Positions 52,990 to 61,052 of a DNA stretch of 64,000 nucleotides are shown piece by piece. Every line of letters begins with the position of its first letter. Position 1 is the first letter of the stretch. Origin of the DNA: Methylobacterium sp. BTF04. Lineage in GTDB: Bacteria > Pseudomonadota > Alphaproteobacteria > Rhizobiales > Beijerinckiaceae. Under the pieces are notes generated by a model. It ran no database searches. It was not told the DNA's origin and saw only the letters and a list, made by a program, of their open reading frames with translations. The position numbers and the translations under genes are program-made. The stretch spans positions 62,001 through 126,000 of the forward strand of contig NZ_JAAHTB010000009.1 in assembly GCF_010692745.1 (NCBI RefSeq), given 5' to 3'.

Positions 52990-55107
52990 ATGATCGATCC
53001 CGTTCCATCTGTTGCCTTCCTCCGCGCCGGTGCCGTCGCGTTCTGCCTCCTGTCCTCCGTCTCGGGGTCCGCTCTCGCCCAGGGAATCCCGAGTGCGACC
53101 TTGTCGGAACTCAGCGTCGAGGGCGCCGCGGCCGGCTCGCTCACGGTGCCGAGCGTCGCCGCGCAGCGTGAGGCGGTGAACGCCACCGTCGGCGCGGTGG
53201 CCTTCGTCGATGCCACCGCGTTCGAGAACCGCTACGCCAACACCCTGCGCGACGTCCTGAAGGATACGCCCGGCGTGTTCGTGCAGGAGCGCTATGGCCA
53301 GGAATTGCGGCTGTCGGTGCGCGGCTCGGGGATCTCCCGCGGCTTCCACCTGCGCGGTCTCGAATTGCTGCAGGACGGCATCCCGCTCAACCTCGCCGAT
53401 GGCAGCGGCGACTTCTATCAGGTCGATCCGCTCGGGCTGCGCTCGGTGGAGGTCTACAAGGGCGGCAACGCGCTGACCTTCGGCGCCACGACGCTCGGCG
53501 GCGCCATCAACGTCGTCACGCCCACCGCCTATACGGCGTTCGCGCCCAACGTCCTGCGCATCGATGGCGGAAGCTTCGGGACGATCCGCGAGAACTTCCA
53601 GGTCTCGCGCATATCTGGTCCGGTGGACGTTCTCATCAACGGCACGCTCACTAATTCCGAGGGCTACCGGGCGCACGAGGCGCAGCGCACCCAGAACTTC
53701 AACGCCAATATCGGCTACCGGATCGCCCCCGGGATCGAGACCCGGTTCTATATCGGTGTCTACCTCACCGACCAGAAGCTGCCCGGTACCCTGAGCCTGT
53801 TCAATGCGCTCGCCAACCCGACGCTGGCCAATCCGAGCGCGCTCACCGGAAACCAATCCCGCAAGGTCGAGACCGAGCGGATCGCCAATCGGACCTCGTT
53901 CGTGCTCGATGTCGGCAAGCTCGATATCGACACCTGGGCGATCCACAAGTCGCTGTACCATCCGATCTTCCAGGCCATCGACCAGGATGGCTGGACCTAC
54001 GGCATCGCGCCGCGCTGGGCCGGCAGCTTCGACATCGGCGGCTATCGCAACGATACGATCCTCGGCCTGAGGGCATTCGCCGGCCAGAATTCGGCGCTCC
54101 AGTTCGTCAATGTCGCCGGCCAGCGCGGCGTCCAGACCCTCAACGCGCTTCAATCCGCCTCGAACCTCGAAGCCTATGGCGAGAACCGGTTCTGGTTCCT
54201 GCCCGACGTCGCCCTGATGACCGGCGCCAAGGCGTTGTCCGCGAACCGCACCTACAGCAACAAGGGCGGCCTGGCGGCGAGCCCCAACGTCCAGTTCGCC
54301 GACACCACCTACGAGGGCATCAACCCGAAGATCGGCCTGCTGTGGCAGCCCCTGCCCGGCATTCAAGTGTTCGGCGATATCGCCCGCTCGCGCGACGTGC
54401 CCGATTTCTCCGATCTGGTGCAGCAGAACACCCTGAGGACTACCTTCGTCCCGCTCCAGGCCCAACGCGCCTGGACCTATGAGGCCGGCACCCGCGGCCG
54501 GATCGATCGCCTGGCCTGGGACGTGACCCTGTACCGATCCGAACTCCGCGACGAGCTCATCAACTTCTCGTCCGGCATCGGGGCCGCCATCAACATCCCG
54601 GCCGCGACGTTCAATGCGCCCCGCACCGTGCACCAGGGCGTCGAGGCCGCATTCTCCCTCGATCTGGCACGCGATCTCACCGGGATCGGCGATACCCTGG
54701 TGGTCTCGCAGGTCTGGACGCACAACGACTTCCGCTTCGTCGCCGATCCGGTCTTCGGCAACAACCGCATCGCCGGCATCCCGCAGGACGTGCTGCGCAC
54801 CGTGCTCGCCTACGCCCATCCGAGCGGGTTCCACGTGGCGCCGTCGGTGGATTGGGTCCCCGCCGGCGCGTTCGCCGATCACGCCAACACCCTGCAGGTG
54901 CCGGGCTACGCGCTATTCAACATCGAGGCCGGGTTCGATTTCCGCAACGGCGTGTCGCTGTTCGTCGACGCCCGCAACCTGATGGATGCGCGCTACGTCT
55001 CCGACATCTCCGTGGTGACGAACGCGGCGAGCGTCGTCGGCGGGCCGGTGGCGTTCTATCCCGGCACCGGGCGCAGCGTATTCGGCGGGATGCGGGCCTC
55101 GTTCTGA
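52990..55107 (+). CDS. TonB-dependent outer-membrane receptor, probably for copper
   Basis: 705 residues. Signal peptide (AVAFCLLSSVSGSALAQ, to about 31). Plug domain about 50-170: LRDVLKDTPGVFVQERYGQE near 85-104, RLSVRGSGISRGFHLRGLEL and VYKGGNALTFGATTLGGAIN near 155-174. Beta-barrel to the terminal phenylalanine (GGMRASF). It resembles siderophore-type receptors in the plug, but the position directly behind DUF2946 and YcnI-PCuAC genes makes copper or a copper complex the likely substrate. Substrate not shown by sequence. Confidence 0.88.
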   Translation: MIDPVPSVAFLRAGAVAFCLLSSVSGSALAQGIPSATLSELSVEGAAAGSLTVPSVAAQREAVNATVGAVAFVDATAFENRYANTLRDVLKDTPGVFVQERYGQELRLSVRGSGISRGFHLRGLELLQDGIPLNLADGSGDFYQVDPLGLRSVEVYKGGNALTFGATTLGGAINVVTPTAYTAFAPNVLRIDGGSFGTIRENFQVSRISGPVDVLINGTLTNSEGYRAHEAQRTQNFNANIGYRIAPGIETRFYIGVYLTDQKLPGTLSLFNALANPTLANPSALTGNQSRKVETERIANRTSFVLDVGKLDIDTWAIHKSLYHPIFQAIDQDGWTYGIAPRWAGSFDIGGYRNDTILGLRAFAGQNSALQFVNVAGQRGVQTLNALQSASNLEAYGENRFWFLPDVALMTGAKALSANRTYSNKGGLAASPNVQFADTTYEGINPKIGLLWQPLPGIQVFGDIARSRDVPDFSDLVQQNTLRTTFVPLQAQRAWTYEAGTRGRIDRLAWDVTLYRSELRDELINFSSGIGAAINIPAATFNAPRTVHQGVEAAFSLDLARDLTGIGDTLVVSQVWTHNDFRFVADPVFGNNRIAGIPQDVLRTVLAYAHPSGFHVAPSVDWVPAGAFADHANTLQVPGYALFNIEAGFDFRNGVSLFVDARNLMDARYVSDISVVTNAASVVGGPVAFYPGTGRSVFGGMRASF

Positions 55108-55218
55108 AAACTCCGCACAGTGCTCGTCCGACGACCAGTGCACTCATGGCCCGGCGCTGGGCCGTGATTCGCCTCGAGGGCTGGTGCGCCGGAGAGGGAG
55201 CCCGTCTAGATACGCGGG

Positions 55219-56193
55219 ATGAGTTCCCCTGCCCCGACGCTGTCCTCCGATGACGCCGCCCTGTCCCATCCCGACGTCCATATCGGCACGGACGGATGGC
55301 TGTTCCTCGTCGGCGGCAGCAACGCCGTCCTGACGCAGTACCGCGAACCCGGCGTCGCGCGGGCCGATCTCTGGCGCTGGCGCCGTATCCTGGAGGCGCG
55401 GACGTTCCGCTGCGCCCGGCTCGGGGCCCGGTATGTCCATGTGGTCGCGCCCGAAAAGCTCGCGATCTACGATCACGCCCTGGGCGACCTCGCCCTCGAT
55501 GCCGGGCGGGCCCCGGCGCTCCGGCTGGAGCGTTGGCTCACCGCGTCCATCGCCAGACGGGCCTGGATCGACCTCGTGCGTCCGTTCCGCGCCGGCTCCG
55601 AGGGAGCTGCCCTCTACCGCCGCACCGACACCCACTGGACCTTCGACGGCTGTTATCTCGCCTACCGGGAAATCTGCCGCCGCCTCGGCGTGGCACCGCG
55701 CGATGACATCGCGTCACGCCGGACCGGCGTCGAGACGACCTTCAGCGGCGATCTCGGCCTGAAGTTCACCCCGCCGCTCACCGAGCGCGCCGAGCCCTGC
55801 CTGTTCGAAAGCGAAGCGCGGCGCATCTACGCCAACGACCTCGTCACCACCTTCGAGGCGATGGGGCGCGGGCGGGACGCGCATATCGGCGCCCATGTGG
55901 TCTTCCGAAATCCGTCGCCGCAAGCCGACCCACGGACGCTCGTGCTGTTCGGGGATTCGTACGCGCACCACACCCCGAATCCGTGCACCGGCACCCTCAC
56001 GCCGATGCTCGCCGACACGTTTCGCGAGGTCCACCTGTTGTGGTCCACCAGCGTCGACTGGGGCTATGTCGCACGGGTGCGGCCGCATTTCGTGGTGTCG
56101 GAGATCGCCGAGCGCTTCCTGGTCGACGTGCCGCAGACGGGCTTCACTATCGAGAAGCTCTCGGCCCTGGCCCTCGCGCGCAAGACTGCTTGA
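55219..56193 (+). CDS. AlgX/AlgJ-like SGNH-fold protein (putative polysaccharide O-acetylation)
   Basis: 324 residues; no signal peptide seen. Seen: VHIGTDGWLFLVGGSNAV near 20-37 (common AlgX/AlgJ entry), RRTDTHWTFDGCYLAYREI near 133-151, the DTHW motif in which Asp and His are catalytic, and TLVLFGDSYAHHTPN near 237-251 with the GDSY nucleophile serine. Members of this family move acetyl groups onto exopolysaccharides such as alginate. No acetyltransferase (AlgI) neighbour is present, so the acceptor is unknown. It may be cytoplasmic or exported by an unrecognised route. Confidence 0.8.
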   Translation: MSSPAPTLSSDDAALSHPDVHIGTDGWLFLVGGSNAVLTQYREPGVARADLWRWRRILEARTFRCARLGARYVHVVAPEKLAIYDHALGDLALDAGRAPALRLERWLTASIARRAWIDLVRPFRAGSEGAALYRRTDTHWTFDGCYLAYREICRRLGVAPRDDIASRRTGVETTFSGDLGLKFTPPLTERAEPCLFESEARRIYANDLVTTFEAMGRGRDAHIGAHVVFRNPSPQADPRTLVLFGDSYAHHTPNPCTGTLTPMLADTFREVHLLWSTSVDWGYVARVRPHFVVSEIAERFLVDVPQTGFTIEKLSALALARKTA

Positions 56194-56309
56194 GGCAAGA
56201 GCCGCTTAGGCAAGACCGCCCGATTCAATGCGGCTGGGCCGATGCAGGCTGAGCGAATGGACGCCGCTTGATCGCGTCGGTCTCTTGCAAGCGCGGGTTT
56301 CGGAGAGTT

Positions 56310-56350
56310 CGCGCCCCTCACCCCAACCCTCTCCCAAAAGGGAGAGGGAG
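56310..56350. repeat. REP-like palindromic element
   Basis: A perfect nine-base stem, CCCTCTCCC (56327-56335) and GGGAGAGGG (56340-56348), with an AAAA loop, inside GCGCCCCTCACCCCAACCCT, a phrase found as dispersed extragenic repeats in many proteobacteria. It lies between convergent genes (AlgX-like and PBP1A) and may also end transcripts. Confidence 0.7.
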
Positions 56351-56408
56351 TCTGTTCAGGCCGTTCCGACCGCGGTGATCGACCGGAAGCCGTGTCGTCG
56401 CCTAGCGG

Positions 56409-58847
56409 TCAGTAGAGGCCGCCGGCCTGCGCTGCGCGGTCGGCATCCGGCGGTACGGACGCGGGAGCGGCGGGCGCGCCGCCCGCGGACGGTGAGGCGA
56501 CATAGCTGTCCGGCGGGGCGGTGCCCGGCTTGAACGCCTCGAGGATGGTGCCGGCGCCCTCGCCGGAGCCGGCGCGCATGCCCGACGCCACGTTGACGCG
56601 GATCAGCTTGATGCCGGGCGGGACGCGGAACGGCGTGGGCGGCTTGTCCTTGAGCGCCTGCTTGAGGAAGTCGAGGGCGATGGGCGCCGAGAGGCCACCA
56701 CCGGTGGCACGGTCGCCGAGCGAGCGCGGCTTGTCGAAGCCGAGATAGACGCCCACCGCGAGGTCCGGGGAGAAGCCGACGAACCACGCGTCTTTGGCGT
56801 CGTTGGTCGTCCCGGTCTTGCCGGCCAGCGGCTTGCCGATCTGCTTGAGCAGGGTCGCGGTGCCGCGCTGGACCACGCCTTCCATGATCGAGACCATCTG
56901 GTAGGCGGTGAGCGGATCGAGCACCTGCTCGGAATCGTCCACGAGCTTGGGCTCGTCCTGGCCCGACCACTTCTCCGCATCGCAGCCGATGCACTTGCGG
57001 GCGTCGTGCTTGTAGATCGTCTCGCCGACCCGATCCTGGATGCGGTCGATCAGCGTCGGACGGATTCGCCGGCCGCCATTGGCGAGCATCGAATAGGCGG
57101 TGACCATGCGCATGACCGTGGTCTCGCCGGCACCGAGCGACATCGGCAGCACGGGGAGCATGTCGTCGTAGACACCGAAGCGCCGGGCATATTCGGCGAT
57201 GAGCGGCATGCCGACATCCTTGGCGAGCCGCACCGTCATCAGGTTCTTCGAGTGCTCGATGCCATAGCGCAGGGTATGCGGGCCGCCCGACTTGCCGTCG
57301 TAGTTCGACGGGCTCCAGGCCTCCTGGCCGGGGCCGGCCTCGATGGTGATCGGCGAATCCTGCACGATGGAGGACGGGGTGTAGCCGTTGTCGAGGGCGG
57401 CCGAGTAGACGATCGGCTTGAACGACGAGCCCGGCTGGCGCTGCGCCTGCGTCGCCCGGTTGAACTGACTCTCGTCATAGGAGAACCCACCCACCATGGC
57501 GTGGACGCGGCCGGTATAGGGGTCCATCGCCACGATGGCGCCGGAGACCTCGGGCCGCTGGCGCAGGCGGTACTGTCCGCGTCCGCCATCCATCGCCTCG
57601 ACATAGACCACGTCGCCGGCATTGAGCGCGGCGGATGGCGAGCGGCCGGTCCAGCGGGTGCCGTCGGCGGCGATGGTGCCGGTCTCGCGATCCTTTGAGA
57701 TCTGACCCGACGATTCGCGGCGCGGCTGCAACCCGATCTGGGCGGTGCCGCCGCTGGTGCTCAGCACCACGGCGAGGCGCCACGGGGCGACGTCGCCCAA
57801 AGCCGGAACCTCGGCGACGGCCAAGCCCCAGTCGCGTCCGACGAGGTCGACCTTGGCCTGGGCCCCGCGCCAGCCATGCGACTGGTCGTAGCGGATGAGG
57901 CCGTCCACCAGCGCCTTGCGCGCCCAGGCCTGCATCTTCGGGTCGAGGGTCGCCCGCACCGAAAGACCGCCCTCGTAGAGCTTCTTCTCGCCGTAGCGCT
58001 CGGCGATCTCGCGCCGGACCTCTTCGGTGAAGTAGTTGGCGTTGGCGGCGTTGGCGAAGGCGACGCGCGGGTTGACGCCGAGCGGCATCTTGCGGGCGGC
58101 CTCGCCCTCTTCCTTGGTGATGTAGCCGTTGGCGGCCATCAGGCCGATGATCTCGTTGCGCCGGTCGAGGGCCTTCTGGGTCTGCCGGTAGGGGTGGTAG
58201 TTGTTGGGCCCCTTCGGGAGAGCGGCGAGATAGGCCGCTTCGTTGATCGTCAACTCGTGGACCGACTTGCCGAAATAATCGAGCGCGGCGGCCGCGACGC
58301 CATGCAGGTTGCGGCCCGGCACGATGGTGCCAAGGAAGATCTCGTTGAGATAGAGTTCGAGGATCTTGTCCTTCGAGTAGGTCGCTTCGATCCGCAGCGC
58401 GATCAGCGCTTCCTTGATCTTACGGTCGAAGGTCTGCTCGTTCGACAGGAGAAAGTTCTTGGCGACCTGCTGGGTGATCGTCGAGGCGCCCTGCCGCTTG
58501 CCGCTCTTGGCGTTGGTCAGCGCTGCGCGGACGATCCCCTCGGGATCGATGCCGCCGTGCTTGTAGAAGTTCTTGTCCTCGGCCGATAGGAAGGCCGCGA
58601 CGACGATCTTGGGCATCGCCTGGATCGGCAGGTAGAGCCGACGCTCGGTGGCGTATTCGGCGAGCAGGCTGCCGTCGGCGGCATGGACGCGGCTCATCAC
58701 CGGCGGCTCGTAATTCGCGAGCGCGGCGTGGTCCGGCAGGTCCTGGCTGTACTTCCAGTAGAAGAACGCACCGGCAGCGGCCAAAACGACGAACAGCATC
58801 GCACCGATGCTGAACAGGAAGCCAAAGAAACGAAGGATGAAGCGCAT
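56409..58847 (-). CDS. mrcA: penicillin-binding protein 1A (bifunctional transglycosylase/transpeptidase)
   Basis: 812 residues, inner-membrane anchored by one helix (FLFSIGAMLFVVLAAAGAFF). Polymerises and crosslinks peptidoglycan. Glycosyltransferase domain (about 60-230): LSAEDKNFYKHGGIDPEGIV near 89-108 with the catalytic glutamate, GASTITQQVAKNFLLS near 119-134, an IEATYSKDKILELYLNEI segment near 150. Transpeptidase domain (about 400-730): RQPGSSFKPIVYSAALDNGY near 461-480 (SxxK), GIEHSKNLMTVRLAKD near 531 (SxN) and LAGKTGTTNDAKDAWFVGFS near 665-684 (KTG). OB-like insert between the domains (about 320-420). Usual neighbour of amiC-like genes in alphaproteobacteria. Confidence 0.96.
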   Translation of the reverse strand: MRFILRFFGFLFSIGAMLFVVLAAAGAFFYWKYSQDLPDHAALANYEPPVMSRVHAADGSLLAEYATERRLYLPIQAMPKIVVAAFLSAEDKNFYKHGGIDPEGIVRAALTNAKSGKRQGASTITQQVAKNFLLSNEQTFDRKIKEALIALRIEATYSKDKILELYLNEIFLGTIVPGRNLHGVAAAALDYFGKSVHELTINEAAYLAALPKGPNNYHPYRQTQKALDRRNEIIGLMAANGYITKEEGEAARKMPLGVNPRVAFANAANANYFTEEVRREIAERYGEKKLYEGGLSVRATLDPKMQAWARKALVDGLIRYDQSHGWRGAQAKVDLVGRDWGLAVAEVPALGDVAPWRLAVVLSTSGGTAQIGLQPRRESSGQISKDRETGTIAADGTRWTGRSPSAALNAGDVVYVEAMDGGRGQYRLRQRPEVSGAIVAMDPYTGRVHAMVGGFSYDESQFNRATQAQRQPGSSFKPIVYSAALDNGYTPSSIVQDSPITIEAGPGQEAWSPSNYDGKSGGPHTLRYGIEHSKNLMTVRLAKDVGMPLIAEYARRFGVYDDMLPVLPMSLGAGETTVMRMVTAYSMLANGGRRIRPTLIDRIQDRVGETIYKHDARKCIGCDAEKWSGQDEPKLVDDSEQVLDPLTAYQMVSIMEGVVQRGTATLLKQIGKPLAGKTGTTNDAKDAWFVGFSPDLAVGVYLGFDKPRSLGDRATGGGLSAPIALDFLKQALKDKPPTPFRVPPGIKLIRVNVASGMRAGSGEGAGTILEAFKPGTAPPDSYVASPSAGGAPAAPASVPPDADRAAQAGGLY

Positions 58848-59023
58848 CCGGGTCCCGTCCGTCGATGGATCGTCCGCCGGTCACTCGCGCAATCGGAGTC
58901 CACACGCAAGCAAGCTCGCGCGCAAGAAACTCGCCACGCATCGAGGGCGACGGTCATGAGCAATGGCGGCGATCGCGTGGTTCCCCGCGCGGCCGTTCCC
59001 GCCGAAATCTCGACGTCGGGCTG

Positions 59024-59046
59024 ACCGGGGCGCCGTGAGCCCCGGT
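59024..59046 (-). terminator. hairpin beyond the amiC stop
   Basis: ACCGGGGC (59024-59031) and GCCCCGGT (59039-59046) pair perfectly with a seven-base loop, 13 bases past the amiC stop. No T run follows on the minus strand, so it may only weaken read-through into mrcA. Confidence 0.4.
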
Positions 59047-59058
59047 TTCACTACCTAT

Positions 59059-60339
59059 CTATGGTGAAACTGGGGCGATTGCCGCCGAGCGTCGTGCCGG
59101 CTGCGGCCGGGTGAGCGAGGTCCGGTTGCCGAAGAAGGCGTCGATGGCCTTGGCCATGCCGCCGGTCACGTCGGCGCGCCAGCTGTCCGATTGCAGCAGA
59201 TCGAGGTCGTGCTGGCTCGACAGATAGCCGAGTTCCACGAGCACCGAGGGCACGTCGGGGGAGCGCAGGACCATGAAGCCGGCCTCGCGGTGGGGCTTCG
59301 GGCTCATCGCCATCACCGGGCCGAGCTGCGACATCAGGCCCTTGGCAAAGCCCGACGAAAAGGTGCGGGTCTCGCGCAGGGTCAGCTCTTGGAGGATGTC
59401 GGCGACGTGGCCGGGTCCTTCGTTCGATTCGGTGCCGGCGGCAGCATCGGCCTTGTTCTCGCGTTCGGCGAGCTTGGCTGATTCGGCGTCCGTCGCCTTT
59501 TCCGAGCCGGTATAGATCGTGGCACCGCGCACCTGCGGGGCGGCCGAGATCGAATCGGCGTGGATCGAGACGAACAGGTCGGCCTTGGCTTCGCGGGCGA
59601 TTCGCACGCGCTCGGAAAGCGGCACGAAGACATCGCGGTCGCGGGTCATCCGCACCCGGTAGCGTCCGGAGGCTTCGAGGCGGCTCACCAGCGCCTGGGC
59701 GAACCCGAACACGATGTCCTTCTCGAACACACCGGTGGCCGCGATGGCGCCCGGATCGGTTCCGCCATGGCCGGCATCGACCATGATCACCGGCCGTGCA
59801 TCGGTCGGTTCCGATGGCGCCACGATCTTGCGAAGCGCCGGCGACGGATCGCTCGATACCGCGGCGCGGCGGAAGGCATCGCGGTCCGCGCGCTGGAATT
59901 CGACGCTGAGCAGCACCGCGCCGTCGCGGGGCCGGGTGACGGTCTCGATCCGGCCCACGGTGGCGGCCTGGGCGAGATCCACGACGATCCGGGACCGACC
60001 CGGTGCGAACAGGCCGTAGCGGAACGACGACACCAGGCCCTCGCGCTTGCGCCCGGTCTCGGCCCCGAGTTGGAAGTTGACCTCCGCCAGATCGATCACG
60101 GCCCGGTCGGGCCGCTCCATCACGAAGGCGCGCGCCTCGATCGGCTTCGACAGGGTGAGGGTGAGCTTGGTCGCGCCGTTGGCACCCACCGAGAGATCGG
60201 CCGCGATGGCGACGGCGGCGGTCGCCACGGTGGAGGTGTTCGTCTTGGCCCGATCGCCGTCCTGGGCGTCGGCGGGCAGGCCGGCCATGAGGGCGAGGGC
60301 CACGGCGCAGGTGCGGATCAGGCGGGCATGTGTCGGCAT
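59059..60339 (-). CDS. amiC: N-acetylmuramoyl-L-alanine amidase, AmiC-like (AMIN + Amidase_3)
   Basis: 426 residues. Signal peptide near 1-25 (ALALMAGLPADAQ). AMIN domain about 45-150 (LTLTLSKPIEARAFVMERPD) for septal/peptidoglycan localisation. Amidase_3 domain about 180-405: IMVDAGHGGTDPGAIAATG near 188-206 with the first zinc histidine, GVFEKDIVFGFAQALVSRLE near 206 with the zinc glutamate, and LFVSIHADS near 265 with the second histidine. It splits daughter-cell peptidoglycan. A CtrA-like TTAACCAT lies upstream (60405-60412). It is followed by mrcA on the same strand, 211 bases later. Confidence 0.94.
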   Translation of the reverse strand: MPTHARLIRTCAVALALMAGLPADAQDGDRAKTNTSTVATAAVAIAADLSVGANGATKLTLTLSKPIEARAFVMERPDRAVIDLAEVNFQLGAETGRKREGLVSSFRYGLFAPGRSRIVVDLAQAATVGRIETVTRPRDGAVLLSVEFQRADRDAFRRAAVSSDPSPALRKIVAPSEPTDARPVIMVDAGHGGTDPGAIAATGVFEKDIVFGFAQALVSRLEASGRYRVRMTRDRDVFVPLSERVRIAREAKADLFVSIHADSISAAPQVRGATIYTGSEKATDAESAKLAERENKADAAAGTESNEGPGHVADILQELTLRETRTFSSGFAKGLMSQLGPVMAMSPKPHREAGFMVLRSPDVPSVLVELGYLSSQHDLDLLQSDSWRADVTGGMAKAIDAFFGNRTSLTRPQPARRSAAIAPVSP

Positions 60340-60404
60340 CGATCCGGCAACCGTTTCCGTGAGAACGTGACCCTGTCGCTTTGGACCTATGCGATACGGG
60401 CCGG

Positions 60405-60412
60405 ATGGTTAA
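60405..60412 (-). promoter_or_regulatory. CtrA-like half-site upstream of amiC
   Basis: The minus strand reads TTAACCAT, the CtrA half-site form known from Caulobacter, 66-73 bases upstream of the amiC ATG. Cell-cycle control of a septal amidase is plausible, but an eight-base match is weak evidence. Confidence 0.25.
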
Positions 60413-60507
60413 CCGTTCCTCAAGCCGGCCGGTTCGGTTGGACGGTGCTTGTTGCTCGGGGGCGACAGCGTCGTGACGCGAATGCCACCGGAAGAGACTT
60501 TAACGCC

Positions 60508-60537
60508 TTGCCAAGAGCCCGCGACGATCTGTAATGG
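60508..60537 (+). promoter_or_regulatory. weak candidate promoter of rne
   Basis: TTGCCA (60508-60513) and TAATGG (60532-60537) are 18 bases apart. Sequence match only; it would give rne a leader of roughly 500 bases. Confidence 0.22.
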
Positions 60538-61052
60538 TAGAGTCCCCTTCCCGGTGCCGGGCGGTTTCATCCGCGGCCCGCGGGCGTATTGAGGCATCCG
60601 CCCCGGTACCTTCGCAGTCGGTTCACCGCGTCAGAAACGTCGGCTTCTCTCAAGTCCGGGCGGGTGTCGGTTCATACGGCGGCGTTTTTCGTCGCCGCGC
60701 CGTTCTTGAAAAATCTGCGGCTGGTCCGAGGACCGGTCCACAAGTCTTCGCGAGGTCAGGGAAGGGATGGTCGGACGCACAGCATCGGTTGCCGTTGCTC
60801 GTGTTCAACGCTTGCGCGATTCGCGTGGCGCCGCCTACCCGTCACCCCTGGCCAGGATCAACCCCACGCGCGCCGATCTCCGGCGCCCAACGGCGGTTGA
60901 CGGCAATCCCTTCCCCACAGCCCCCGCGACTCCGCTTTTCGGGTCGTCGCGCGCGTTGACCGTCCGTGCCGATGGGCCGGGACGGGGCGGCGCGCTTTCG
61001 GGGCCGCTCGGTTCGAGGAGAACGACGTCGGCCGCCATGTCGAAAGTTCGTC

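Larger units (their letters stand above)
60340..61052. other. long intergenic region between divergent amiC and rne
   Basis: 713 bases with no convincing gene. It contains a CtrA-like half-site (60405-60412), a possible rne promoter (60508-60537) and a short GGTCC-GA-GGACC hairpin near 60723-60734. If that promoter is used, rne has a leader of about 500 bases. Confidence 0.5.
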
